From Asterella californica (taxonomy: Eukaryota; Streptophyta; Marchantiopsida; Marchantiales; Aytoniaceae), in assembly GCA_036924285.1 (NCBI GenBank), contig JAYKYS010000016.1, positions 5,022,001-5,086,000 of the forward strand: a stretch of DNA of 64,000 bases, written 5' to 3'. Each line of letters opens with the position of its first letter. Within the stretch, counting starts at the first letter, position 1. The notes under the pieces were generated by a model. That model was not told the origin of the DNA. It made no database searches and worked only from the letters and a program-made list of their open reading frames with translations. Made by a program: the position numbers and the translations under genes. Positions 36,021 through 46,131 of this stretch are shown piece by piece.

Positions 36021-38094
36021 TGAGCTACTGTTGCAGCTACTTGAAAAAGCTCCGTGAAACCACTAGAGGGATCGGGTATATGAAAACAATCTCGTAAGTG
36101 CTCGTAGATCATCCAAGACAAACCTCCAGAAGATATACGTGGAGCTGTATACAGGTCTGAACAAACAAAGATCTATTATGACATAATGACTCCTCATGCT
36201 GATAGTCTTGAATCTCAAGTGAAGGAATATCACTCAGTGGAGATGAAGAAGACGCAACGAAGTGATCATCTTTTAAGTACGACACGCCTCTACCAAAGAA
36301 TGCAATGCTCTAGTAGCTCTACTATACTCTCCAACCTGATCTAACATCCTACAACATCGTATGCGAGCAGAAGATGAGACGTCACGTGTAGATGCAGACT
36401 CATTCCTACCTCGTGCAGCACGTACTGATTCCTCTCGTAAGACCGCTCAATCACCAACACAAAATCTCCGAACACGGACCGTCATCTCCCGTTGTCTCAC
36501 TTTGCCACCTCGAATATAACGAACACACCAACGAGATAGTAAGAGGACAAAAATCATGCCATCTCGTCCTTGATGTTCCGTCCCAATTAGTCTAAGATAA
36601 ACGGAATGCCTATCTCACCTCGTCATGGAGAGCACGAGATAATCGGTGGAACAAACACTGACAAGAAAAACTCTTCTCAAACAATCTTAGAATAGTATCG
36701 GTGTAGACTGGCAAGCACTCCCACGACTCAAGAAGAACTCCAAGAAGGAGGGCTAACGGTGTCTCAATGACTCACGTGTAGACCTCCACTCTCGGCTAAC
36801 ATGGACATCCCATGTGGTCTAGTCATAGCTCTTGTGCATCTTTCTCACATGAGACTTTATCCTTCATAAGTAAATAAGTGATCGTACATCGGACATGATG
36901 TGTCTCGGCTTTGTCTCGATCTCATGAGAGTGAGAGGAACCCTAGCTAGAAAAAGGATGATATCCAACCAAACGATAATCGTACTAAAAACATCTCAAAA
37001 TATACTCTCAACTATAGAATTCTAATCCTCTAATGATAAAAAACACACTAAATGTAACAATAAAGCTCTCATAAATCTCTCAAAAACTCTAAGCATAAGA
37101 CTCTATAACCCTAAAAAATCTAAAAGTATTTAATATTCACTCATTTCTTCACAGAATGTAAAAACTAGAAAAAGTAAAAATATAAAACAAAGAGAAGTAT
37201 GTAAAAACATCTACACTAACCCATACCGACACACTCCACTCTCACAACCTACACACTCTTCCCTCCCCTCCTCCTCTCCTCTCATTCAAACATCAATAAG
37301 CAGGAAGAAGAGAAAATCTGACTTTGAGGCTGTTTTACGAAGTGCCAGATAATATCCAAAGTTATATATGTGGAAATGTTTCCTTTCTCTCCAGTTAGAG
37401 ATTAGCTTGTACGAGCTGTCCTCAAACTCAAAAGCACATGGTGACAGCTAATACACCTCATCTCATCTATGCCACAACGGTTCACTTTGACCCTCCTCGC
37501 ATTCTTGTGATAATAGTTCACACTCTAGGTACGAGAAACAAGCATTAGTGGATGTAAAAGTTAAAGACCAAAGATTCTTCTAAGTTCGATGCAAGAAAAG
37601 CTCTAAAACATGATAGGTAATTTTGTCTAAGATCGTGATTCATAGAGATGTATAATTTTGAGTAGATAGAACATATTTTTGTTAATTATTTTTTGTCTCT
37701 GTTATTCATCATTCATAACTTGAATATTCATTTTCTTACGGCTACCCGTCACGAGTGAAACAAGTCAGAAACGATTAAACAAATGTCTGCATACACCTCC
37801 ATAGGTGTTCTGCAGGAAACGACCGCGGTTGTCCGGCTGAAGTCATAAATACACCCGCGAATAAATAATCTCTATCAAAAGTTATTAACTTTAACACCCC
37901 TATTAACTTGTTGCAGCCGCATTGGGGTGGCATTAGGGCAAGTTCTTCTGTGAAAGGGTAGTAGCTTTCTGTTGTGAAAGCTTCATAAGAACAACTATAA
38001 CACAGTAAACTTAGTTTTGTGTTTTATCTAATTATGTAGATAAGGAACAAATCTGAAGACAAAAGATACCAAATGACACGGACAATTTACGGAC

Positions 38095-38245
38095 AAAATA
38101 TCATAATCCAGCTTCCTGAGGAAATATGACTTATAGCTTCGTGTTGTAACAAAATACTTTAAAGGAAACAAGAAAAGTGAAGGCGAAAATACTAAATAAC
38201 TCTGACAATTTGCGGAAAGAATATCATAATCCAACTTCCTGGGAG
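38095..38245 (-). repeat. 123-bp spaced repeat pair in arm A
   Basis: TATCATAATCCAGCTTCCTG at about 38099 recurs with one change at about 38222. The same pair, inverted and with the same 123-bp spacing, is in arm B at 51628 and 51751. The pair is therefore older than the arm duplication. Confidence 0.85.
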
Positions 38246-39118
38246 AAGATGATTTACAATCCAGTTTGATGTTTTAGAGCATCATAAATTGACTTAGTGG
38301 ATCGATAAATCATGAATGGTAGGCGCGGTACGCCTAGCGCAACTTAAACCTCTAGTATTAGTATAGAAGCATGAATTGGAATATTTTTTCCTTCCTAATG
38401 TAGTTTAAGTCTGAAGAAAATATTTCTTTTTGCTCCGGTAAGCCTCGAGATCTTCATTTTAACATTTCTCTTTCAATCCTCAATACACCTTTCATTGTAC
38501 AGCAAATTCACAAAAGTATTGCTTTAATTTTTCTATTTTTTATTAGCAAGTTTTAATCTTTTTGTTTGAATTTTATTATCTGTAACCTAATGTAGTATGG
38601 ATCAGATTAATGTAAGTATGGTAACTAAAAATCCATTCATGATAATTAATATAGACCACAATTTATGATGAACGGTATAGTTTATTTCGAGATGAATCAT
38701 AACTTGTAGAGCTGGTGAATAACTTTAATTTAATTCTTTATTTCACACATTCCAAGTTGAGATGAAATGTAATCATCAATATCATTTTCTGCATAACGGT
38801 TAAATTTCTCACTTCTTTGCAAGCAAACTCATAAAATAATGTTTGCTGAGTCACCCTTAGCACTTGTAGTCATATTCATGCTTTAACTATTTCCAAATTA
38901 TCTCTCGTGTCGCAGGAAATTCAGTTCGTAAGATTTCCAGATTGAGAAGCTCAGGCAGTTTGCTGCAAACGCCGCAAGTTTTTGTTTTCTACCACTGGAC
39001 CAAGTGGATAACTCTTTTGGATATTCATTTTATGATGTGGGTGGTGAGTTTCTGCACGAGAATAAGCGTCCAAAGCGTACATCCGGACGGGGGCCAAATA
39101 ACACCAAGCGGGAATAGC

Positions 39119-39190
39119 GGGTGTTTTTCAGTTGGTGTAGGGCACGACTAACGAGGGATTAGGTTGGTTTTTCAAAAAGAGCGCTGTGGG
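39119..39190 (+). repeat. Left subterminal repeats of HUH element A
   Basis: GGGTGTTTTTCAGTTGGT (39119-39136) is inverted relative to ACCAACTAAAGCACCCC at 43469-43485. TTGGTTTTTC..AAAGAGCGCTGTGGG (39164-39190) is directly repeated at 43394-43425 as TTGGTTTT..AAAGCGCTGTGGG. Subterminal direct and inverted repeats without terminal inverted repeats suit a rolling-circle type element more than a cut-and-paste one. Confidence 0.6.
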
Positions 39191-39864
39191 ATAGTCATGC
39201 GACGGACGATTTCTTTTTCGTCTTTCGACCTAACGCCTATTGTTTTCGGCGCGTTAAGTCCATTCGTGCTCGCGGTGGAGGCCGTTTGGTCTAATTTGTG
39301 TCGTTAGGTCATTTTTGTTGCTGTTGCTAGACATGATTTCACGCGTTGATGCCAGAGGATTGTTCGTCCTTGGACCTGGTTTTCGTCGCTCGCCGCGTTT
39401 GGTTGATTCGTTTCTGTCGTGTTGCTATGGTGGATGTTGGGAGCTGTTGGACCTAGTTGTTATCGTAAGTCGTTTGGTTGCTCGTTGGACATGATTTGGG
39501 TTGAAATCGTGGCTCAATTGTGCAATATTTTGCATGTTTTTTCCTAGTTGTTTGATTGGGTGCAAGTCGTCCATCTGTTGCTCGCTATGGTGGGCGGTTT
39601 CTGCAGGATTAAATGGTTTTTGAGCCTGTGCTGCGTTGAGAGTCCATCAATGAGAGCGGTAATGACTTCATGGATGAAAGTCCATGGTTCTTGTCTATCG
39701 ATGTCGAGAGTCTTTGTCCAATGAGAGCGACATGTAGGGTGCGGCAGACCTGCTGCCGTGCTAGCAGATACGAGTTCTTTCACTTTCTGTATTGATGATG
39801 ACGGTGCGGACAGGCGATCCTCATGAGGTCAGTTTTCTTTGCATTCTCGTCGTAGTGTTTTTCT

Positions 39865-41165
39865 ATGTGTGCAACGTCTGTGAGTAGCGAGTGCTGCGAG
39901 ACTGTCGTTGACATTGAGGAAGTTGATGATACGCTCGATAGTGACGAGGAAGTGAGTACTGTCGAGCAGCTTGTCGATCCGAGTTCGACTTTGAGTTCTT
40001 GGATGTTAGTGGTGGTACTCCGTGTTTTCCTCCATTGTCGTCTAGACCACCTATGCTTTCATTCGAAGAGTGGTTCTTGCAACTGACCCGCAGTTACATT
40101 TATTTGCAACTGGGGTTTTCGCAGCACCCTCCGGAGTTTTTGATAAAGTTCGATTATGTTCTCATAGGCAGAACGTGTCATCCTTGTGTGTTGCATCTTT
40201 GTTCCATGGCAGATGTTAGCTAGACCGTTTCGGTTTTTCTCCTATTCCGTCAATAACTTCTACATGTACTTGCAAGACATGCGGTATCGGATGTTTTCTT
40301 ATCTTGTATATTTTAATCGTGCTGGTGGTTCTTTGGGTCTACCGTACATGCAGTTTATCGGTTTCGTTCCCATCCTTGTCTATGTAGTTAGGTTGATCTT
40401 GAAGAGAGTGTTGTGCTCTGTCCTCATTTTTCTCGGATCGAGTCATATCTCTCCGTCGAGAAGCAAGGGCTAGGCGTCCCAGCCTAGAGGTTTCTGTGAT
40501 AATCTGTACGATTGGTGATGACCTGGATATTGCATATTTTTCTATTATTTGTGAGTTTCTAAGAAAACAGTGTGTCTCTGGTATATTTTCGACTGAGAAG
40601 GACGGGTCGCTTCTTCATCTCCACTTCCAAGGTGTTATTTGTATATATGAGAAATCGTCCATGCATGTCAAGAAGCGCATCTCGTAGACGTTGAGTTGAG
40701 ACAGGAAGAGACCACTCGGAGCAGAATTCTATGTAAAGCAGCTTTCCAATAAAGGTATCCATACCTTTGTTGGCATGGTCGGCTATTGTCTGAAAGGACC
40801 ATGAACAGGAGCATCACCAGGCTGTGAGCAAAAACGTAACTGACAGTATGATTCACGGCGGCAGGGAGCTCTTTATGCTGATGGGGGCCGCCGAGACGAA
40901 AAATCGAGTCGAGTTGACTTACTTGAACATTCTACCGCGGGCTCTGCAGTACAATAGGTATAAAAGCCCCAGTCTTTTTTCCACTACCTTTCCTCGCTGT
41001 TTATGAGCAATGTTGACGTCCGTCAAGTACACAACATCTCTTCGTTGGCTGACGCAGACAGGTATCCAGAAGAGCCGATTGGATTCTCTATGGAATTCGT
41101 TCATCAGGTCTGAAGACATTGTCGTGTCGGATATTGCGTGAAGGATGTCCAGGAAAATGCGAGGT
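39865..41165 (+). pseudogene. HUH endonuclease gene remnant, copy A
   Basis: It is homologous to copy B at 46132-47767. The N-terminal part has YIYLQLGFSQHPPEFL and FDYVLIGRTC, aligning with YIYLDLGFCEYVPQFL and FDTDFVKVARVF of copy B. The catalytic part has SLRREARARR, LEVSVIICTIGDDLD, then LLHLHFQGVICI with the HUH histidines at 40616-40618 and 40622-40624, then VGMVGYCLK with the Tyr codon at 40784-40786. The His-to-Tyr distance is 56 codons, the same as in copy B and in the same frame. TAG (40685) and TGA stops lie between them, and a one-base insertion follows the Lys. Similarity continues through GAAETKNRVELTYLNILPRA to LDSLWNSFIRSEDI (about 41120). The tail may resume at 42960-43255 (LEYIPPD) after the tandem arrays. 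Confidence 0.7.
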
Positions 41166-41599
41166 TCCTGGCTGTGGAGATGTTGTGTGTTGAAACAAGA
41201 GACAAGACAGAGAAAAACAACCACGAAAAGGAACGTTGCGATATATACACTCCAAATGTATGTACACTGCCGGTTCTTTCTCCTAAGAGCACAGAACTGA
41301 GAACCAGACCAGAGCAGTCTGTAACCTGCTTCAAAGCCCTTAAAAACAACCCTTGAATCACAACCCTGACCCAAAACCACCGAAGCGTAGCTCAAAGCAA
41401 GAGAAACTTCTCTTTGCTAACAAACAGAGCCACAGCAGTATCACGCGATCCAAACCCAAGTCCAAACCACATCCATGTATAAGCTCTTAGCTAAAGCTAG
41501 CTACCACAAGCTGTATACAGCCAACCAGAACTCTAATGAACTCAAAAGAGTAAAACCCGTAGCAAAGAAATCGAAAAAGACCTATCTGTGAACTTCTTC

Positions 41600-42573
41600 C
41601 TTTCGTCAAACGGACTTCAGATGTCGATAAGGTCTCCTCCGCTGACTCCGTTAACCCAGGAAACCTTCAAATCTGACTCCCAACAGCCGAGATATCGTCG
41701 ATTTTTGGTCGTAGGTGACCGAAACTTCAAAAATTCCTCCCTGCGGCTTAAAACCGCACACACCGCACAAACGGATTGTCTAAACTGATATCCGTCTTCT
41801 CTGGCAGATAGATCTAACTACCCTGAACCCAACAAGACTCCAAACAAGTCGTTTGGAGTTTCCTTTGCAAAACCGTGCAAGAAATTTGGTCGCAGGTTGC
41901 AAAAAACTAACATAAATCAGCTCCCTGCGGCTCAAACTTGCTCACCACACTCAAACCAACAATCCAATTTACGTACAGTCTTCTCCTATGCATACATGAA
42001 GACTCCTTGATCGCGTAGGCACCAAGAACAAGAGCTTGGCTCATCGATCGCGAAGAACAATCCAATCTCAGGTCGTAGGCAATGAAAAACTTGACGCAAG
42101 TGCTTCCCTGCGAGTCAATTTCACTCACAACTCCCAAACCGCCCGATGAAACTTTGTATCGTCTTCAATTTCCTAAAGAACTCGTTGTTCTGATCCCGAT
42201 GGATACAAGGACAGCAAGTTTGGACTCCGAAACGGTCCGAACGGTCCAACTCTCCTTCATAGGTAACTGAAAACCTCAAATCTATTTCATGCGTCTCAAT
42301 TTCTCCCAGAACACAACCCTCGATCCCTCTCTTCAAGAACCGTCTTAACCTGTCAATAGCCTGCACAGATCTGAACCCGATGACACCTTGCGCGCGTGTA
42401 TTGGACTTCCCAATTCTCCAAAACGTCCACCGACAGGTCGTAAGAACAAGCAAGCCCCTTAAGCAGCCCCCTTGCAACTATACGTACAATTCTCTCCTGA
42501 ATAATGAGAAGCAAGCCTCTTGCGTCTTTGATATAACGCCTGAAGTCCTAAATACCCAGTCAGCAAGTAACTA
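41600..42573. repeat. Degenerate tandem array, unit about 182 bp
   Basis: The word GTCGTAGGT and its variants occurs at about 41707, 41890, 42071, 42259 and 42437, spaced 178-188 bp. Each is followed by a CCCTGCGGCT-like word and, further on, by GTCTTC and CCGATGG/GCACCAAGAACA-like words in the same order. At least five diverged units make a small satellite-like array. It sits inside HUH element A, between the body and the putative tail of its gene, and is absent from copy B at the equivalent position. Frames across it are not conserved. Confidence 0.7.
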
Positions 42574-42905
42574 GGGGCCTAGCTTGATTTTACCTTCTTT
42601 CGAATCGCATAACTTCTTCTCTGGATGTCCAAACGAAGTAAACAAGATGCCCATGGAAAGGTGACAACGAGCTCTACCCATCTATGTGATGAAAGTGAAG
42701 ATCCGAAGTTGCGCCAAAAGCCTGTAAGCTGGGGCCTAGCTTGTTTTCTCCATCTTTCGAATTTGTAACTTTTCCACTAGGCGTCCAAACGAAGTAGATG
42801 AAGTGCCTATGGAAAGCTGACAAGGAGCTCTATGCACTGGTGCGATAAAAACGAAGATCCGAAGTGGTGCCAAAAACTCGTAAGCTGAGGCCTAGCTTGT
42901 CTTCT
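42574..42905. repeat. Second tandem array, unit about 157 bp
   Basis: GGGGCCTAGCTTG at 42574 recurs at 42731 and, with one change, at 42887. The two full units share TCTTTCGAAT, GTCCAAACGAAGTA, CCTATGGAAAG-like and GAAGATCCGAAGT words. It directly follows the 182-bp array but has a different unit, so two tandem families lie back to back. Confidence 0.85.
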
Positions 42906-43280
42906 CATGAGTGTCTTTGGAGCGACAAGCATCGTAGTTTGAATTTCAGGTAGGAGCTGGTCCACGACACGACAATGTTACGGCAGACAATATTGATAAC
43001 AGTTTTTTCTGTAGAGACAGTGGTCGTTGCCCTCATTGCTCGTGCAGGTGCTACAGCTCAGGCACAGCCAGCGAACAGCGTGAGGCGGTAGTGCAGCTTT
43101 CGCCGGTGCCCGAGCCTGAAGATGTGAGAACCGACGCTGACAGTCCTCTTGAGAAAACAGACGATATGTTTACTATGGCAGACCTACTACTCGAATACAT
43201 CCCTCCTGACCGATGCCATGACTCGCAGCACAGGACACGAAAGGAGTTTAGCTAATCTTACAAGTACAAGATAGAGCAAG

Positions 43281-43361
43281 GAGTGCAGTCTGTATAGAGA
43301 TTTTGTAACATTCAGAGCGGGGAGTGCAGTCTATATAGAGAGTTTGTAATATTCAGACTGC
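43281..43361 (+). repeat. 41-bp tandem pair near 3' end of HUH element A
   Basis: GAGTGCAGTCTGTATAGAGA at 43281 and GAGTGCAGTCTATATAGAGA at 43322 start two adjacent 41-bp units ending TTGTAA-ATTCAG. It lies between the gene tail and the right subterminal repeat, comparable in place to the 30-bp pair after copy B. Confidence 0.85.
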
Positions 43362-43393
43362 AGCAGGGAAGACGTTGTCTGAAAGCTTTGTAC

Positions 43394-43485
43394 TTGGTTT
43401 TTTTTTTAAATAAAGCGCTGTGGGTCACTGTACCCCTTTCACCTTGAAATTTGAAACTCACCCCCCATACCAACTAAAGCACCCC
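43394..43485 (+). repeat. Right subterminal repeats of HUH element A
   Basis: This contains the direct-repeat partner (43394-43425, with AGCGCTGTGGG) and the inverted partner (43469-43485, ACCAACTAAAGCACCCC) of the left subterminal motifs. See the entry at 39119. Confidence 0.6.
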
Positions 43486-43768
43486 TTCTGGCACTAAGAC
43501 CCTGCGCAGAGAAAACTCACTGGCCGCTTCACCAAAATAATACATACGCACCAAAAAGGAGAACACTCAATTAATCGCTCCAATTGCAACGCAACTATAA
43601 TACAACGAAGTCAATACAATATATATACTACATTCATCTTAATTTTGCTATGTTTTTCACTTTAGCCCTTAATGGGTGTAGTCGGCTACTAGTTATTGTT
43701 ATGCATGGCTGTAAGTAGATTCTGAAAACAAGAAAGGAAAGAATTCTGTTATCGTATAGCAGAATAGA

Positions 43769-43940
43769 TTCATGGAGTCGTTCTGAACCGAGAAGAGGAA
43801 AAAACTTTAAGCAGTAGCCAGAAAAGATGGAGTTGTGGTGAAAATCTGAAAGAAGAAGAAAATCTCTAACGCATGGTCCCTCAGTTACATTGCAAACGTA
43901 GCTCCTTGTTGAAGGTTTTCCAAAATCTAACGCTAAACAT
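43769..43940 (+). repeat. Direct repeat S1
   Basis: The copy starts TTCATGGAGTCGTTCTGA and ends CTAACGCTAAACAT. It begins 6 bp after the inner end of arm A. The partner S2 at 49794-50011 is in the same orientation, although the arms outside are inverted. S1 lacks about 30 bp present in S2. Confidence 0.85.
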
Positions 43941-45145
43941 ATTCTTTAGAGAATTCGCTTTATGCCGTCTTTTTGTGAGAGGCTTACCATTTCCACTCAT
44001 GCAACATGAACTTTGGGCCCGTAGGAAGAAAGGGATTCTTTTGAATTTAAATTTCCTTGTAAGAAATTGTGGATGGAGATTGACTCAGGTAGAGGGGGCA
44101 TGAACGATTTGGGGTCTGTAGATGAGAAAAGTCATTTTTGCCGTGTGTTCTAAGAAAATATATAAGTGTCAAGTGAAGATTCTAGATAAATTAATGTAAA
44201 TAAGTAATTTATAAATATTATTAAATATTAAACAAAGTGTAAAATAACATATTTTCTGGACATAACCTAGAAGGTAGTGCATACAAAAACACTACGAGAA
44301 CTAAGAATCTAAGATCGTATCACCAAATAATTATTAGTTTTTAATCATAATATTAATTTATAGTCTAAGTTTCCCGGTCAAAATATTTATGTAAGAAATT
44401 AATAAGAGTGTTTGGTCTTCCGTCTTGTGCAGCATAGTTTCTTAAGTGCAGTTTAGGCTGAATTACTTGAATCTCTAAAGTTCTAAGTCAGCTGGAAACT
44501 CTTACGCGTTATTATTTTAACTTTAAACTAAACCAAAAAGTATTGTTCGAATACGCGAGTGACGAATTTACAAGTTGAAACTAAACTCGAGGACCAAGAG
44601 CCCTTGAATTTGCTCACTCTGTAAAATTACTAAGCAAATTCACTCTGTGGGAGATAATGGACGTCATAACATGGATGGGTCAAAATTGACCAATAGGTGT
44701 CCATGACAAACATGTAATGACTTAATTTGACCTTTGTGCGCTCTTTTAGACTTAATCGGACTTATGAAGACTGCGTTTCTGAAGATTGCGTTTACTTAAT
44801 CAAACTCGTATCATTTCTTGCCATTGATGATTTTTATGTTTATGAAAAAGAATTTAGAAAACAGCATCACTCGCAGTCAGATGAGTGTCTCATGATTAAT
44901 ACCATATCAATCCGTTACAGTCGATGGTAGGTCAGAGATCCGAGTAAGTAAATGCGCTCTTCAGAGGTCTGATTAAACAGAAGAAAGAGCGCAGGGGTTC
45001 GATTAAACCAATATCCATGCCGATGGAGTCTTGCGGCAGGTCGAGGAAGAAGACAAGCGTAATTGTCGGTCCAAAATACGGTTCAGCGACTGGTAGGGGT
45101 GGTCGTAGGTACCATTTGGGTATTTGATGCGAACAGGTCTTTTGG
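43941..45145. other. AT-rich, no gene recognised
   Basis: It separates S1 from the GC-richer leader of HUH copy B. No domain or repeat end is visible. The left end of the copy B element must lie here or just after, but I could not define it. Confidence 0.4.
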
Positions 45146-45262
45146 GAAAATATTAGGGTTGAAGGGGCCGTGTAGAGACACTGTGCGGAAAAATATTTAG
45201 GTTCTGGGGCTGTGGAGAAATATTTAGGTTAAGGGGCTGACGGGGGTTTTTAGGTTTCGGGG
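45146..45262 (+). repeat. About 27-bp tandem repeats upstream of HUH copy B
   Basis: Units of the form AATATTTAGGTT-nn-GGGGCTG occur at about 45150, 45190, 45218 and, shortened, 45247, with preceding GGAAA or GGAGA. They are probably subterminal repeats of the copy B element. Confidence 0.75.
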
Positions 45263-45283
45263 GGGCGGAATTTTGAATGAGAC

Positions 45284-45650
45284 GCGGTTCGTTGCCGCTC
45301 GTCTTCTCGTGCTTGTTTGGGTCTTGCTTCTTGGCTGCTCGCGTTGCTGTTTCGTTTTTCTTATCGTCCTCGTCCTGTGTCGCGGCGGGGCTCTTCGTCG
45401 TTGTGGGAGGTGCTGCGGTTTTGCTGTCGTTCGATGCGGTGCTGCGGACGATTGGGGATTCGTGGAATTTTCAAAGCGGCGCGGTTCGTTGCCGCTCGTC
45501 TTCTCGTGCTTGTTGGCTGCTCGTGTTGCTGCTTCATTTTTGTTATCGTTCTCGTCCTGTATCGCGGCAGGGCTCTTCGTCGTTGTGGGAGGTGCTGCGG
45601 TTTTGCTCTGTTTCGATGCGGTGCTGCGAGTGCGGTTTTGACGATCGATT
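45284..45650 (+). repeat. About 180-197 bp tandem duplication in the leader of HUH copy B
   Basis: GCGGTTCGTTGCCGCTCGTC starts two units at 45284 and 45481. Both continue to CTCTTCGTCGTTGTGGGAGG (45391 and 45573). A 15-bp difference separates the two spacings. All three plus frames are open across it only because the sequence is T/G-rich and repeated. The frames do not look like genes. Confidence 0.9.
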
Positions 45651-45905
45651 GGTGGTTCTCATTGCGTTACTACGGCGGTGTGCTGTTGGTCCCGTAACGA
45701 TTTTGTGCTGACATGGACGTCCGAGTGGAGACATCTGTGTTAGCTACGACGTTCGCTGGTTGGGCTGGGCGGGAAGTCGCTCGCTCTGATTGGACACCGC
45801 TGAAGCACTGCGGTGTTGCGGTGTGCATAGGGGTCTTCGTCGTGGGCTGCTTATGGCTGTGGGCAGGCGACGGCACATTTGATCGGATTTGCTTTTGAGT
45901 CAGAG

Positions 45906-46080
45906 GAAATGTGCATTCGGGCAGTCGGCTGTGGGCTGCCGGCTTTGCTGGTTGTCATTGTCGGTCTCGCTCATGCAAGTGTGCGCTATGGGCACGCAGT
46001 CTACGGGCTGTCCAGTCCAGTCGAAATGTGCAGGTATGCTTCGGGCAGTGCGCTGTGGGCTGCCTTCTTTGCTGTTTGTC
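45906..46080 (+). repeat. About 120-bp tandem duplication in the leader of HUH copy B
   Basis: GAAATGTGCA at 45906 and 46023, CGGGCAGT at 45919 and 46042, and CTGTGGGCTGCC with a following CTTTGCTG are repeated in order. With the previous duplication this gives a repeat-rich, G/T-rich leader of about 850 bp before the ORF. Confidence 0.85.
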
Positions 46081-46131
46081 CTTCTCGCTGTCGGTGATGA
46101 TGATGTCTGACTTTCTTCCGAGTTTTCGCAG

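Larger units (their letters stand above)
39065..43622 (+). mobile_element. HUH-endonuclease transposon, copy A (inserted in arm A)
   Basis: The boundaries come from comparison with arm B, which is uninterrupted here. Arm B read on the minus strand has CACGAGAATATACTACTTTC, whereas arm A has CACGAGAATA before the insert and ATATACTACATTC after it. The insert is therefore 39065-43622 (4558 bp), with a possible 3-bp ATA duplication, although the AT-rich site makes one or two bases ambiguous. No terminal inverted repeats are present at the very ends. Subterminally there is an inverted GGGTG-TTTAGTTGGT motif (39119-39136 and 43469-43485) and a direct repeat (39164-39190 and 43394-43425). It carries an HUH gene remnant, two tandem arrays and a short 41-bp repeat. 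Confidence 0.7.
33995..43762 (-). mobile_element. Non-LTR-type RT element, copy A (inverted arm A)
   Basis: This is one of two inverted copies of the same element. It runs 5' to 3' on the minus strand from about 43762 to 33995, with a 4558-bp foreign insertion at 39065-43622. Without that insertion it is about 5.2 kb. Similarity to arm B covers the RT region, a 123-bp tandem pair (here at about 38099 and 38222) and the 5' AT-rich leader. Similarity to arm B stops at GTCCACA at the 3' side and at CTGCTAT on the 5' side. I judge identity by eye at roughly three quarters in the RT region. All frames are broken. Confidence 0.75.

Noticed and set aside
39065..43622. Helitron
   Set aside because: No helicase motifs, no second catalytic tyrosine, and the ends do not show the TC..CTRR pattern. 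The HUH gene has one Tyr motif only.
45273..45711. Three overlapping plus-strand ORFs of 122-144 codons, Cys/Leu/Val-rich
   Set aside because: All three frames of a tandemly duplicated G/T-rich leader are open. The pattern follows the repeat, not coding selection.
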